Shown one piece after another: positions 50,973 to 60,295 of a DNA stretch of 64,000 bases (position 1 is its first letter; each line of letters opens with the position of its first letter). The notes beneath the pieces are model-generated. The model was not told where the DNA came from, did no database searches, and saw only the letters and a program-made list of their open reading frames with translations. Made by a program: the position numbers and the translations under genes. Source of the DNA: Dyadobacter sp. CY323 (GTDB lineage Bacteria; Bacteroidota; Bacteroidia; Cytophagales; Spirosomataceae); contig NZ_JAJUXH010000001.1 in assembly GCF_021390245.1 (NCBI RefSeq), positions 620,001-684,000 of the forward strand, written 5' to 3'.

Positions 50973-52259
50973 ATGAAACCGCAACTAGCCCAACGTCGAT
51001 GGTTCCGCATTATCCCGGTTGTGTTCATCACGTACAGCCTCGCGTACCTTGATCGGGCAAATTTTGGGTTCGCGGTTGCCGGTGGAATGGCTGATGATCT
51101 CAACATCACCCCCAATACTTCTACTTTACTCAGTTCGCTGTTTTTCCTGGGATATTTCTTTTTTCAGATCCCCGGAGCGCATTATGCAGCCACTCGTACC
51201 GCCAAAAAACTGATCTTTATTTCCCTCATTCTCTGGGGTGCGCTGGCCGCAGCCACCGGTATGGTGAACGATACGACTACCTTGATCGTCATCCGTTTTA
51301 TGCTCGGGGTGGTAGAAAGTGCGGTCATGCCGGCGATGTTAATCCTTTTAAGTCAATGGTTTACCAAAGAAGAGCGTTCGCGAGCCAATACGTTTCTGAT
51401 CCTCGGCAACCCGGTTACGGTACTCTGGATGTCGGTTTTGTCGGGCTATCTCATTGAGTCAATGGGCTGGCGGTGGATGTTTATTTTGCAGGGTGCGCCG
51501 GGAATAATCTGGGCATTTATCTGGTGGAAACTGATCGACGAGCGGCCGAGTGAGGCAAACTGGCTCACCGATGAAGAAAAGCTCGCGGTCGAAGAAAAGC
51601 TGAAAGCAGAACAGGCAGGCATTAAACCGGTTAAAAACTACGCGGAGGCATTCAAATCTAAAAAGGTGATCCTGCTTTGTTTGCAGTATCTTTTGTGGAG
51701 TGTCGGCGTTTATGGATTTGTCATGTGGCTTCCCTCGATCATCAAAGCTGCGCCGAATATGAGCATGGTAAATACCGGCTGGCTATCTTCGGTACCCTAT
51801 CTTTTTGCGGTTATCGGAATGTTGTCGGCGTCTTATTTTTCAGATAAAACCGGTAACCGGAAAATATTCATCTGGCCATTCCTGCTGATCGCCGCGATCT
51901 GCCTGTACGGGGCCGTTTGGCTGGGGCCGGATAAATTCTGGGTTTCGTACGCCTTGCTCGTGGTTGCGGGAGGTGCGCTTTATACACCTTACGGACCATT
52001 TTTTGCGGCGATTGCGGAGATCCTCCCTAAGAATGTGGCGGGCGGCGCGATCGGTTTGATCAATAGTCTGGGAGCATTGGGATCTTTTGCAGGATCGTAC
52101 CTGGTTGGTTATTTAAACACTGAAACTGGAAATTTCAATGCATCTTACACGTTAATGTCGGTTGCATTGGTATTGGCCACCGTCATTACTGCGATGGTGA
52201 TTCCGGCGCCGAATCGCGCGGGTGTGCAAGCTGTCGAAATCAAAACCTTTGACCATTGA
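50973..52259 (+). CDS. MFS transporter, anion:cation symporter family
   Basis: A 428-residue, 12-helix transporter of the ACS subfamily that includes hexuronate, glucarate and tartrate importers. The signature is SLAYLDRANFGFAVAGGM in helix 1, with FLGYFFFQIPGA and a middle loop around RPSEANWLTDEEKLAVEEKL. ACS members bring in sugar acids and oxidised sugars by proton or Na+ symport. Its neighbours (GH116, DUF1080, SGNH hydrolase, propeller cytochrome) fit a role in taking up an oxidised glycan product, though the substrate is inferred. The next gene begins 56 bases downstream. Confidence 0.9.
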   Translation: MKPQLAQRRWFRIIPVVFITYSLAYLDRANFGFAVAGGMADDLNITPNTSTLLSSLFFLGYFFFQIPGAHYAATRTAKKLIFISLILWGALAAATGMVNDTTTLIVIRFMLGVVESAVMPAMLILLSQWFTKEERSRANTFLILGNPVTVLWMSVLSGYLIESMGWRWMFILQGAPGIIWAFIWWKLIDERPSEANWLTDEEKLAVEEKLKAEQAGIKPVKNYAEAFKSKKVILLCLQYLLWSVGVYGFVMWLPSIIKAAPNMSMVNTGWLSSVPYLFAVIGMLSASYFSDKTGNRKIFIWPFLLIAAICLYGAVWLGPDKFWVSYALLVVAGGALYTPYGPFFAAIAEILPKNVAGGAIGLINSLGALGSFAGSYLVGYLNTETGNFNASYTLMSVALVLATVITAMVIPAPNRAGVQAVEIKTFDH

Positions 52260-52314
52260 TGGTTAATTTCTGCCGTTGTGGTTCTTTTTATTTTATTACC
52301 TAAATCCAAAGTGC

Positions 52315-53547
52315 ATGAGAAGTATGAAAGTGCCGGTAGCGATCGGTCACGTCGTTTTTTTGTTTTTTACCCTGATTGGCGCGTTTGCTTCCGGTCAAAG
52401 TCCTGCCTCTTCCAAATTCCAGCTTAAAGATGGCGACCGGGTCGTTTTTCTGGGCAATTCGATCTTCGAAAATGATTTTCAGTATGGGTATCTGGAACTA
52501 GCGCTCACTACCCGTTTCTCGGACAAAGGCATTACATTCCGCAATCTCGGCTGGACGGGCGATAATGTGTGGGGAGAAGGTCGCAGCACCTACACCAACC
52601 CGCCGACCCCGTATGAACATTTAATGGAAGATCTCACCAAAACGGAGCCTAAAGTGGTTTTCCTGGCTTATGGCGGCGTAGAGGCGCAGGATGGGCAGGC
52701 CGGGGTGGCGCATTTCAAGGAAGGGTTGAATAAGCTGCTCGACAAGATCGAGCAACTGGGCGCGAAAGCGGTTTTGTTATCAACCATTCCGGTCGTTTCC
52801 ACTGATACTGCACAGCATATCGATTCGAGGAATGCCGATCTTGAATTGTATTCCAAAGCGATTTCCGATGTTGCGACCGAACGCGGCAAGCAATTTATCG
52901 ACATTTACAATCCAATCCTGAACACGAGCAAGAAGGAAAATATCATAGAAAACACCGTTCACCTGAACGAGCTGGGATATTACTACCTCGCTACCATTTT
53001 GGAAAAAGCGTTGGGTGTGGATGCTGGCAAGGCAACTACCGCCATTAATTTTACCAAAAATAATCCAGAAGCTTCAAATGCGCGGATCGTGGCTTCGGAT
53101 AATGAAAACGCGCTCATGAAATTCACGGTACAAAATGCATTTCTGCCATTAGCAACCCCGAAATCGGCCAGCTGGATCGTAGACAATGCGCGGATCGTCC
53201 GGATCTCAGGCTTGAAGAAAGGTTATTATGTACTGACTTCTGAAAACGATATAGTGGCGGCAGCTTCCGCGAAAGAGTGGGAGAGTGGTGTGGAAATCAA
53301 GCAGGGACCTCAATTCACCAAATCGGAAGAGGTGCGGAATATGATCCTGAAAAAAAACGAGCTGCATTTTTTCCAATACCGTCCCATGAACCAAACTTAC
53401 ATCGTCGGGTTCAGACGGTACGAACAAGGCCGCCACGTGAAAGGTCTGGAAGATCAGAACCTGCTGATCAAATGGCTGGAAGGTCAAATCATATTAAACA
53501 GCGAGCCGAAGGAAGTGGTGTATGAGTTGAGAGCTATTAGCTATTAG
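52315..53547 (+). CDS. SGNH/GDSL-type hydrolase
   Basis: A 410-residue secreted enzyme read from ATG 52315 (a second ATG follows at 52324), with signal peptide to about residue 27. The SGNH domain has nucleophile S49 in FLGNSIFEND, block III LAYGGVEAQDG, and H216 in NTVHLNELGYYYL. Compared with the SGNH part of the 1276-residue protein it shares the flow GDRVVFLGNS, FRNLGW and HLNELGY, but keeps the Ser nucleophile. A C-terminal beta-domain (270-410) is attached. It is directly before the propeller-cytochrome gene. The last codons and stop (RAISY-stop) are in the GCTATTA array. Confidence 0.85.
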   Translation: MRSMKVPVAIGHVVFLFFTLIGAFASGQSPASSKFQLKDGDRVVFLGNSIFENDFQYGYLELALTTRFSDKGITFRNLGWTGDNVWGEGRSTYTNPPTPYEHLMEDLTKTEPKVVFLAYGGVEAQDGQAGVAHFKEGLNKLLDKIEQLGAKAVLLSTIPVVSTDTAQHIDSRNADLELYSKAISDVATERGKQFIDIYNPILNTSKKENIIENTVHLNELGYYYLATILEKALGVDAGKATTAINFTKNNPEASNARIVASDNENALMKFTVQNAFLPLATPKSASWIVDNARIVRISGLKKGYYVLTSENDIVAAASAKEWESGVEIKQGPQFTKSEEVRNMILKKNELHFFQYRPMNQTYIVGFRRYEQGRHVKGLEDQNLLIKWLEGQIILNSEPKEVVYELRAISY

Positions 53548-53571
53548 CTATTAGCTGTTAGCTTTTTAGCT
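53533..53571 (+). repeat. heptanucleotide array (GCTATTA/GCTGTTA)
   Basis: Three GCTATTA units, one GCTGTTA and a degraded unit; the SGNH gene stop (TAG, 53545-53547) is inside. It is the left arm of a large inverted repeat whose right arm is at 53682-53730. Confidence 0.9.
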
Positions 53572-53681
53572 ACGCTATGGACTAGCGCTATCTGAAAATG
53601 GCAATGTAGCAGGTTGCTGGTGAGAACACCGGCGATGGCAAAACAGAATAAGGGAATGTCGATATCAAAAATAAAAAAAAG

Positions 53682-53730
53682 GCTAACAGCTAACGGCTAA
53701 CAGCTAACAGCTAACAGCTAACAGCTAAGA
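53682..53730 (+). repeat. heptanucleotide array (GCTAACA)7, inverse of the previous
   Basis: Seven units in register: GCTAACA five times, one GCTAACG and a final GCTAAGA. It is the reverse complement of the left array and ends 12 bases before the ATG of the propeller-cytochrome gene. About 110 bases of ordinary sequence lie between the two arms. Confidence 0.9.
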
Positions 53731-53742
53731 GCACCAAACAAT

Positions 53743-56700
53743 ATGAACCCAACAAAATTACTATACGGAGCGGCGCTTGTGGCGACGGTACTCCTTACTA
53801 CTTCTTCCAATAAAATCCTGGATAGCAAGGAAAACGTGGATCCTGATCCTCAAAAAGAACTTGCGTCATTCAAAGTCGCGGAAGGTTTTGAGGTAACACT
53901 TTTTGCATCCGACCCGATGGTAGCCAAGCCGATCCAGATGAACTGGGACGCGGAGGGACGACTTTGGGTTGTGAGCAGCACTGTTTACCCGCATTTGAAA
54001 ACAGGCGAATCGGCTAATGACAAGATATTTGTCCTCGAAGATACCGATGGCGACGGCAAAGCGGATAAGTCTACCATTTTTGCGGAAGGCTTGTTTCAGC
54101 CTACTGGTATTTTACCCGGAGATGGTGGTGTTTACGTGGCCAATTCAACTGAAATCCTGCATTTCGCAGATACGGACGGAGATGGGAAAGCAGATAAGAA
54201 AAAACGCATTCTCAACGGTTTCGGAACCGGCGATACGCACCATTTGATCCATACGTTCCGCTGGGGACCCGAGGGACGTATGTACTTCAACCAGTCGATC
54301 TACATTTATAGCCACGTGGAAACACCTTTTGGGATCAGACGTCTCGAAGGCGGCGGAACCTGGGCGCTCAATACCCGCAACCTGGACATGGAAGTGTACC
54401 TGAAAGGTCTGGTGAATCCCTGGGGCTTGCAATTCGACCGCTGGGGACAGTCGTTCTTGACAGACGGTGCGGGCGGGGAAGGGATCAACTACGGTTTTCC
54501 GGGAGCCACTTTTGTGACCGCGCCGGGAGCTGCTCGCATTATCAGGGGGCTGAACCCGGGCCAGCCGAAGCACAGTGGTCTGGATGTGGTGTCGGGCAGG
54601 CATTTGCCGGATGCATGGCAGGGAAGGATGATCACCAACGATTTCCGTGCGAACCGTATCAATAGCTTTAAACTCGAAGAACAAGGCTCAGGTTATGCTT
54701 CCAAGCAAACCGATGACCTCATGTGGACGGATAATGTTGCATTCCGCCCGGTGGATATCAATGTAGGCCCCGACGGGGCGATTTACGTTGCCGACTGGTA
54801 TAATCCAATTATTCAGCACGGAGAAGTGGATTTTTATGATCCGCGTCGTGACCAGCAGCATGGAAGGATCTGGCGGATTGTTGCTAAAAAACGTCCGTTG
54901 GTAACAAAACCACAACTGGCAAAAGCCAGTACCACCGAATTATTGGAAGCGTTGAAACTCCCTGAGGAATGGACACGTTTGCAGGCTAAGCAAACGCTGA
55001 AAGCAAAAGGTGCGAAAGAAGTAATTCCGGCTTTGCAAAAATGGGTGGATGGACTTGACAAGAACGACGCGAACTACGAGCACAATCTGTTAGAAGCTTT
55101 GTGGGTTTACCAAACCATGGAAACCGTCAATGAACCGATCCTGTTAAACCTGCTGAATGCAAAAACGCATAATGCCCGCGCGGCAGCCTTGCGTGCATTG
55201 GAACTTTGGTATCCGAAACTGAAAAATGTGCCTGCGCTTCTTGCCAAATCTGTAAAGGACGAACACGCACAGGTTCGGCTGGAAACCGTCATTGCACTGC
55301 GTAAAACAAAAACGGCGGATGCGGCAAAAACGGCATTGGTGGTTTTGGATGCTCAAATGGATGAATTTCTGGATTTCGCATTGTGGCAGACCATTCGCGA
55401 GCTGGAACCGGTCTGGCTGGCCAAATTGAAGTCGGAGCCCGGGTTTTTGGGAGATTCTAAAAAGACAGCTTACGCATTGAAATCCGCTACCAGTGCAGAC
55501 GCAGCTTCTCTGCTGGTTCAACTTTATCAAAAAGGCCAGGTACCGGACGATTATCAAAAAGATGTGCTGACCTCCATTGCAGCCACCGGCAAGCCTGCCG
55601 ACCTGAGTATGTTGCTGGATCTGACACTTCAAAACAAAGATAAGAATGCAGCTGCCCAGCTTGCCGCACTGGAAAGTGCTGCCCGGCAACGCAATGTGAA
55701 ACCGGATAAAAATCCGGAACGCATTGCGACTTTTATTGGTAACGACGATGAAGCAGTGAGCCTCGCGGCGATCCGTCTGGCTGGTTTATGGAAACTGGAC
55801 CAGCTTAATGCAAAACTTACAGAATTGATTCAAACGGGCGATCCGGACACCAAAAAAGCGGCACTGGGCTCACTGGCGGCGGTCGATAAAGCGAAAGCAC
55901 AAAAGCTGATGACCGATTTGAGTGGCCCGAAAAACAGCCCGGAAATCCGTGTAATCGCTGCTTCGCAGCTTGCTACCGTAGATCCGAAAGCTGCCGCAAC
56001 TGTGGCTACGGACCTGATACGCACCTTGCCTGCCGGAACCGATCTGACCGAACTTTTCGTCGCATTTATCTCGACTAACCCGGGTGCAGCTGCATTGGGT
56101 GAGGCCATTGCTGCGAAGAAAATTCCGGAGGCTGCGGCTAAAACAGGTCGGCAGCTCGTTCGCTCCCGTGCTGGCTGGACCAGGCAGAGTATAGATGAAA
56201 TGAAAGTCCTGGTGAGCGCATTGGAGGCTTCGGGGGGATCGCTGCCGACTCAGAAAATGCGGCAGGAATTGAATGACCAGCAAATTGAAGGTCTGGCTAA
56301 ATTGGTAAGAGAAAAAGGTGACGCGGCGAAAGGTGAGCTGATTTTCCGGAAAGCCGAATCGAGCTGCACAACTTGTCACGCGATTGGCGGGGCAGGAGGG
56401 CTGATCGGACCTGATTTGAGTAGTTTGGGAACAAGTTCTCCGGCTGAAACCATTATAAAATCACTGCTTTACCCGAGTGAGTCCATTAAGGAAGGGTATG
56501 ATTTAAAGCGGGTTGTGAAAAAAGACGGCTCCGAAATGCTGGGTTACTTAGCTTCGGACGGAGCGTCCGACGTTGTCATCCGCGACGTAACCGGCAAAGA
56601 AGTTTCGATTCCAAAAAGCCAGGTGCAGATTATGGAAAAAGTACCGGGCTCGTTAATGCCTCCGGGATTGACAGCAAGTCTCGACCAAACGGAATTTATC

Positions 56701-57201
56701 AATCTGGTTGGATTTTTGACAAAACTGGGAGAATCTGGCGATTATCGCGTTCCGAATACGAGGTTTGTAAGAAGGTGGGAAAATATTTCAGCTGACAAAC
56801 AAACTGCCTCCAAAATGCTGACGGGTGAATCGTTCGTGGTCGGCAAAGGTGCGAAGGTCACTTACTCGCCTGTTTACAGCAAGGTTTCCGGCGAGCTTCC
56901 GGTCGATAATCTGGCAGTAATAGAAGCTGGTGGCAAGGAAGTTAGCATCGTGAGATTTGATATTGAGGTTTTGACGAAAGGAAATGTAACTCTCGCATTG
57001 AATTCTTCAAACGGAATCACAGCCTATGTCGCAAATAAACCAGTTAAATTGACGGATAATGTGATTACCGTCCCATTGCCACAAGGAATGCAACAGATTA
57101 CTTTGGTGGTCGACCGAGGAGTTGTGAAAGATGGCGGCCTGAAAGTAGAGCTAAAAGATGCTGCTGGCGGCGCGCAGACGCGGTTGAGAATGGGGAAATA
57201 A
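53743..57201 (+). CDS. propeller/HEAT/cytochrome c protein (PVC-type heme-binding)
   Basis: A 1152-residue secreted protein. After a short N-terminal signal it has the PVC-type propeller (about 40-380; GFEVTLFASDPMVAKPIQM) with Ca-binding DTDGDGKADK loops twice (100-160). HEAT-like repeats follow (about 390-830). A class I cytochrome c domain carries heme motif C875-T-T-C878-H879 with IGPDLSSLG after it and the likely Met ligand in SLMPPGL. A C-terminal beta-domain completes it. It resembles predicted membrane-bound sugar/alcohol dehydrogenases, where the propeller oxidises a substrate and heme c takes the electrons. Cofactor and substrate are unknown. It follows an SGNH gene, as in the fused 1276-residue protein. 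Confidence 0.88.
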   Translation: MNPTKLLYGAALVATVLLTTSSNKILDSKENVDPDPQKELASFKVAEGFEVTLFASDPMVAKPIQMNWDAEGRLWVVSSTVYPHLKTGESANDKIFVLEDTDGDGKADKSTIFAEGLFQPTGILPGDGGVYVANSTEILHFADTDGDGKADKKKRILNGFGTGDTHHLIHTFRWGPEGRMYFNQSIYIYSHVETPFGIRRLEGGGTWALNTRNLDMEVYLKGLVNPWGLQFDRWGQSFLTDGAGGEGINYGFPGATFVTAPGAARIIRGLNPGQPKHSGLDVVSGRHLPDAWQGRMITNDFRANRINSFKLEEQGSGYASKQTDDLMWTDNVAFRPVDINVGPDGAIYVADWYNPIIQHGEVDFYDPRRDQQHGRIWRIVAKKRPLVTKPQLAKASTTELLEALKLPEEWTRLQAKQTLKAKGAKEVIPALQKWVDGLDKNDANYEHNLLEALWVYQTMETVNEPILLNLLNAKTHNARAAALRALELWYPKLKNVPALLAKSVKDEHAQVRLETVIALRKTKTADAAKTALVVLDAQMDEFLDFALWQTIRELEPVWLAKLKSEPGFLGDSKKTAYALKSATSADAASLLVQLYQKGQVPDDYQKDVLTSIAATGKPADLSMLLDLTLQNKDKNAAAQLAALESAARQRNVKPDKNPERIATFIGNDDEAVSLAAIRLAGLWKLDQLNAKLTELIQTGDPDTKKAALGSLAAVDKAKAQKLMTDLSGPKNSPEIRVIAASQLATVDPKAAATVATDLIRTLPAGTDLTELFVAFISTNPGAAALGEAIAAKKIPEAAAKTGRQLVRSRAGWTRQSIDEMKVLVSALEASGGSLPTQKMRQELNDQQIEGLAKLVREKGDAAKGELIFRKAESSCTTCHAIGGAGGLIGPDLSSLGTSSPAETIIKSLLYPSESIKEGYDLKRVVKKDGSEMLGYLASDGASDVVIRDVTGKEVSIPKSQVQIMEKVPGSLMPPGLTASLDQTEFINLVGFLTKLGESGDYRVPNTRFVRRWENISADKQTASKMLTGESFVVGKGAKVTYSPVYSKVSGELPVDNLAVIEAGGKEVSIVRFDIEVLTKGNVTLALNSSNGITAYVANKPVKLTDNVITVPLPQGMQQITLVVDRGVVKDGGLKVELKDAAGGAQTRLRMGK

Positions 57202-57224
57202 AACTTTAAGGATGGATTACAAAG

Positions 57225-57251
57225 GAAACCGGGACGCTGATTCCCGGTTTC
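57225..57251 (+). terminator. intrinsic terminator after propeller-cytochrome gene
   Basis: A 10-bp stem GAAACCGGGA (57225-57234) pairs with TCCCGGTTTC (57242-57251) around a 7-base loop, followed by TTTG. It lies 24 bases after the stop and would end the rightward transcript. Confidence 0.85.
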
Positions 57252-57374
57252 TTTGTTTCAACACTGTCTATACGTTAAAAGTAGATGCCCAGGTTCATGC
57301 AGCAACGTAAAGCGGATTCTGTCAGGCTTTCCTCCAAGATTCTTGTTTGTCAACCAATACCATCATTTTTCTTC

Positions 57375-58265
57375 TTACGCCTCGGTACGGGAAGCAACGA
57401 GATCACGTGCAAAGTCTTCGAGTTTGTACGTTCCCAGCTTCTCCGGACGGTTTTTCCAATAGTCTTCCTGCAATTTTCCACTGCGTATTGCCTGGCCCAT
57501 TGCCACATATGCACTGGCGAAGCTTTGGTTTAAGCCGGCACCAAGTAATCCCTCAAATGCCTGCTCATCGGTGAATGTAACCCATGGGGTATTTGGTTTG
57601 CCGATTGCGTTTCCCAGGATGTCGGCGATTTCGGTTGGGTGACGTTCGTCGCTGGAAATGTAGGTAATGCTGTTTCCCGAAAACAGGTTAAGCAAATGTC
57701 CGGTTGCAACTTCTGCAATGTGGTCGGTTTGTACCAAAATGAGCTTTTCGTCTGTATCGCCGAAGTTATTGCCTGCAATGCCGGCTTGTTCAATGAGTCC
57801 GGCCACACTATAAAGATTATTAAAAAAATACGAGGGACGAAGGAATTTCAAATGGAGATCAGGCAATGTCAGCAACTGTTCTTCCAGGTAACCCAATGCA
57901 TCGATCGGGCCGGCGCCGTTGCGTAAATGTGCGCCGATGCTGCTCAAAAGTACGATGTGTTTGATGCTGCTGCCTTTTAGAGCTGCGATGTAATTATCAG
58001 CCACTTCATGCTGGAATTTGGCATAATCTTCAACCGAAAAGACGCTGGGGATCATCAGATAGGCTACTTCCGCATCTTCGAAGGTACTTTGAACGAATGC
58101 CAGATCGGTTACCGAGCCGATAGCGGCGTGTGCGCCAAGCGCTTCGATCTCTGCTTTTTTGTCTGAACTGCTGCTGAGTACGGTTACGTCGTGGCCGGCT
58201 GCTACAAGTTTTTTTGTTACGGGCAAACTGATGTTTCCTAATGAACCTGTGATGAGATATTTCAT
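57375..58265 (-). CDS. NmrA-like NAD(P)-binding oxidoreductase
   Basis: A 296-residue Rossmann protein from ATG 58265. The dinucleotide motif is KYLITGSLGNISLPVTKKL-like, of the form GxxGxxG with one change (GSLGNIS), and the body follows atypical SDR/NmrA proteins (VAYLMIPSVFS, HIVLLSSIGAHLRNG, LKFLRPSYFFNNL). The Tyr-Lys catalytic pair of classical SDRs is not evident, so it may be a redox-sensing or quinone-type reductase. It is divergent from the HxlR gene with 78 bases between starts, a common pairing in which the repressor controls the reductase. Confidence 0.88.
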   Translation of the reverse strand: MKYLITGSLGNISLPVTKKLVAAGHDVTVLSSSSDKKAEIEALGAHAAIGSVTDLAFVQSTFEDAEVAYLMIPSVFSVEDYAKFQHEVADNYIAALKGSSIKHIVLLSSIGAHLRNGAGPIDALGYLEEQLLTLPDLHLKFLRPSYFFNNLYSVAGLIEQAGIAGNNFGDTDEKLILVQTDHIAEVATGHLLNLFSGNSITYISSDERHPTEIADILGNAIGKPNTPWVTFTDEQAFEGLLGAGLNQSFASAYVAMGQAIRSGKLQEDYWKNRPEKLGTYKLEDFARDLVASRTEA

Positions 58266-58274
58266 AGTTGTAAG

Positions 58275-58343
58275 TTGTTTTTGTTGCCACAAAGCTATAT
58301 TTGTACTTACTTTTTGACAAGTACTTACCCCAAAGTATGTAAC
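58275..58343. promoter_or_regulatory. divergent promoter and candidate HxlR operators
   Basis: Rightward promoter: TTG (58275-58277), 18-base spacer, TATATTTG (58296-58303). The octamer GTACTTAC occurs twice, at 58303-58310 and 58321-58328, 18 bases apart; the second is part of palindrome AAGTACTT (58319-58326). The first touches the -7 box, so a bound HxlR regulator would block its own promoter and perhaps the NmrA-like gene's. Confidence 0.6.
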
Positions 58344-58721
58344 ATGACGAAGATCAAGGAAAGCTCAACTTACAATGCAAACCGGGAGATTGTAATCCAG
58401 GAATGTCCGGTTACCTATGTCATGCGGAAAATCGGCGGGCATTGGAAGCCGATCATTTTATTTCATCTTCTTTCGGGCGGCAAACGCTACTCTGAGATCA
58501 GGAAAGCAATGCCGCATATCACCGAAAAAATGCTGATCCAACATTTGAAACAATTGGAAACGGATAATCTGCTGACGCGCGAGGCACGGCCGGTGGTGCC
58601 GCCTTATGTAACTTACACGCTCACAGAAGCTGGCAGGGAGCTGGAGGCGGTGATCAATGCGATGGCGGCGTGGGCATTTAAAGATATGCAGAGAAATCCT
58701 GCATTAGAAGTGGCCTGCTAA
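58344..58721 (+). CDS. HxlR-family transcriptional regulator
   Basis: A 125-residue winged-helix regulator from ATG 58344. Motifs: ECPVTYVMRKIGGHWKPIIL with the redox-sensing cysteine position at the start (C21 of ECPV), RYSEIRKAMPHITEKML as recognition helix, and VVPPYVTYTLTEAGREL as wing. HxlR proteins often sense aldehydes, quinones or oxidants and control a divergent oxidoreductase, matching the NmrA-like gene next to it. Confidence 0.93.
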   Translation: MTKIKESSTYNANREIVIQECPVTYVMRKIGGHWKPIILFHLLSGGKRYSEIRKAMPHITEKMLIQHLKQLETDNLLTREARPVVPPYVTYTLTEAGRELEAVINAMAAWAFKDMQRNPALEVAC

Positions 58722-58753
58722 CCACTTTTCCAGTAAAACCTAAAACTGACTGC

Positions 58754-60061
58754 ATGCGTATCCTGATTTTAACACTACTGTTTTTTAGTTTTAACCTTCC
58801 TGTTTTTGCCCAAAATGCGGCCACGCTCACCGACGACGGTGCGTGGTGCTGGTTTAGCGACCCGCGCGCCATTTATACCAAAGATGGAACGGTGGTAACA
58901 GGCTGGGTTACCAAATCGGGCGACATTATAGCGGCTTCATTAAATCCCGAAAACGGGAAAACGCTACAAAAAAGGCTTTATACAAAGCTGGAAATCGACG
59001 ATCATGACAACCCGGCTTTTCTTGAATTACCCGACCAGCGTATTTTGACCCAATATACCTGGCACGGCGGGAGCAAAAATGGAATGGGCGTGATCCAGAA
59101 TACGACATTAAAAGCAAAGGATGTCAGCTCATTTTCGGATTCCATTGTTTTTAAACCGCAGACGGCCGAATTGCTCGAAAAATTCAAACGGGAAACGTAC
59201 ACATACGCTAACCCATTCATGCTGAGTGCAGAGAATGACAAGATTTACAGTTTTGGCCGCTGGGTAGGTTTTAAACCAAACTTTATCACGTCAACCGACG
59301 ATGGTAAAACCTGGTCCGATCCGCGGGTGATCATCACCTCGAAAAAACTGGATACCAATAACCGGCCTTATGTCAAGTACTTTTCCGATGGCAAATCAAA
59401 GATCCATTTGATCTTTACGGACGGGCATCCGAATGCCGAGCCGCTGAATTCAGTGTATTATTGTTACTACGAAAAAGATGCGTTCTGGCGTGCCGATGGT
59501 TCCAAAATCGCGGATATCGATCAGTTGCCATTCAATCCCGGCGATGCTTCGGTCATTTATAAAGCCACACCTGAAACCGGTAAAGCGTGGATTTTTGATG
59601 TTGTGGTTAACAAAAAAGGTCAGCCGGTTGTGGCCTACACCCGCTATCCCAACAATGAAAAACATCACTATTATTACGCCGTTTTTGATGGGAAAAAATG
59701 GAATGACCATTATATAATAGACTCGGGCAAATGGTTTCCGCAAACTCCGGAAGGTAAAAAAGAGCGCGAAGAAAACTATTCAGGCGGACTCACCATCGAC
59801 CCGCTCGATCCGTCAATCGTCTACTTTTCACACGAGATCAACAATGTATTTGAAATTTCCAGAGCTGAGACCAGAGACTTTGGTAAAAACTGGAAAATCT
59901 CCCCTATTACCCGAAATTCAACGCTTGACAACATTCGTCCGGTGATCCCGCGATATAAAAAGAAGGGTGACAAGAACGTTTTGTTATGGATGCAGAATAA
60001 GAAATATGTGCATTATACGGATTATGATACGGGTATTTTGTGGCAGATTATTAAACCTTAA
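58754..60061 (+). CDS. BNR-4 repeat-containing secreted protein
   Basis: A 435-residue protein with signal peptide (cleavage near VFAQ, residue 20) and a propeller of the BNR_4 family. Landmarks are DGAWCWFSDPRAIY at the start, the Asp box STDDGKTW, HPNAEPLNSVYYCYYEKDA and GGLTIDPLDPSIVYFSHE. These proteins are found in Bacteroidota polysaccharide loci and may be lyases or hydrolases on sulfated or uronic glycans; function is not established here. It is 32 bases after the HxlR gene stop but probably independent. Confidence 0.8.
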   Translation: MRILILTLLFFSFNLPVFAQNAATLTDDGAWCWFSDPRAIYTKDGTVVTGWVTKSGDIIAASLNPENGKTLQKRLYTKLEIDDHDNPAFLELPDQRILTQYTWHGGSKNGMGVIQNTTLKAKDVSSFSDSIVFKPQTAELLEKFKRETYTYANPFMLSAENDKIYSFGRWVGFKPNFITSTDDGKTWSDPRVIITSKKLDTNNRPYVKYFSDGKSKIHLIFTDGHPNAEPLNSVYYCYYEKDAFWRADGSKIADIDQLPFNPGDASVIYKATPETGKAWIFDVVVNKKGQPVVAYTRYPNNEKHHYYYAVFDGKKWNDHYIIDSGKWFPQTPEGKKEREENYSGGLTIDPLDPSIVYFSHEINNVFEISRAETRDFGKNWKISPITRNSTLDNIRPVIPRYKKKGDKNVLLWMQNKKYVHYTDYDTGILWQIIKP

Positions 60062-60085
60062 TGGTTACCTTTTGTTATTTGGTCT

Positions 60086-60295
60086 ATGAACACAATGCGC
60101 GTCAATATTATAAATCCAAAAGCCGCCCGTCTACTCAAAGATCTGGCGGATATGAAGCTCATTGAAATTCAGGACATTCCATCAAATGGATTTCGGGATG
60201 TCCTGAAAAAATTACGTTCAAAGGCAAGCTCAGCACCAACGTTAGAAGAAATTACTTCAGAAGTTGAGTTGGTCGGAGCTAAACGATATGCCTGA
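60086..60295 (+). CDS. antitoxin of a PIN-toxin pair
   Basis: A 69-residue protein (start at ATG 60086, or possibly 60095) with the pattern MRVNIINPKAARLLKDLADM, then SNGFRDVLKKLRSK, common to antitoxins paired with COG1569-type PIN toxins. The toxin frame begins 8 bases before its stop (ATG 60288), the usual overlap. The partner toxin is broken by a stop codon, so this antitoxin may be an orphan. Confidence 0.75.
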   Translation: MNTMRVNIINPKAARLLKDLADMKLIEIQDIPSNGFRDVLKKLRSKASSAPTLEEITSEVELVGAKRYA

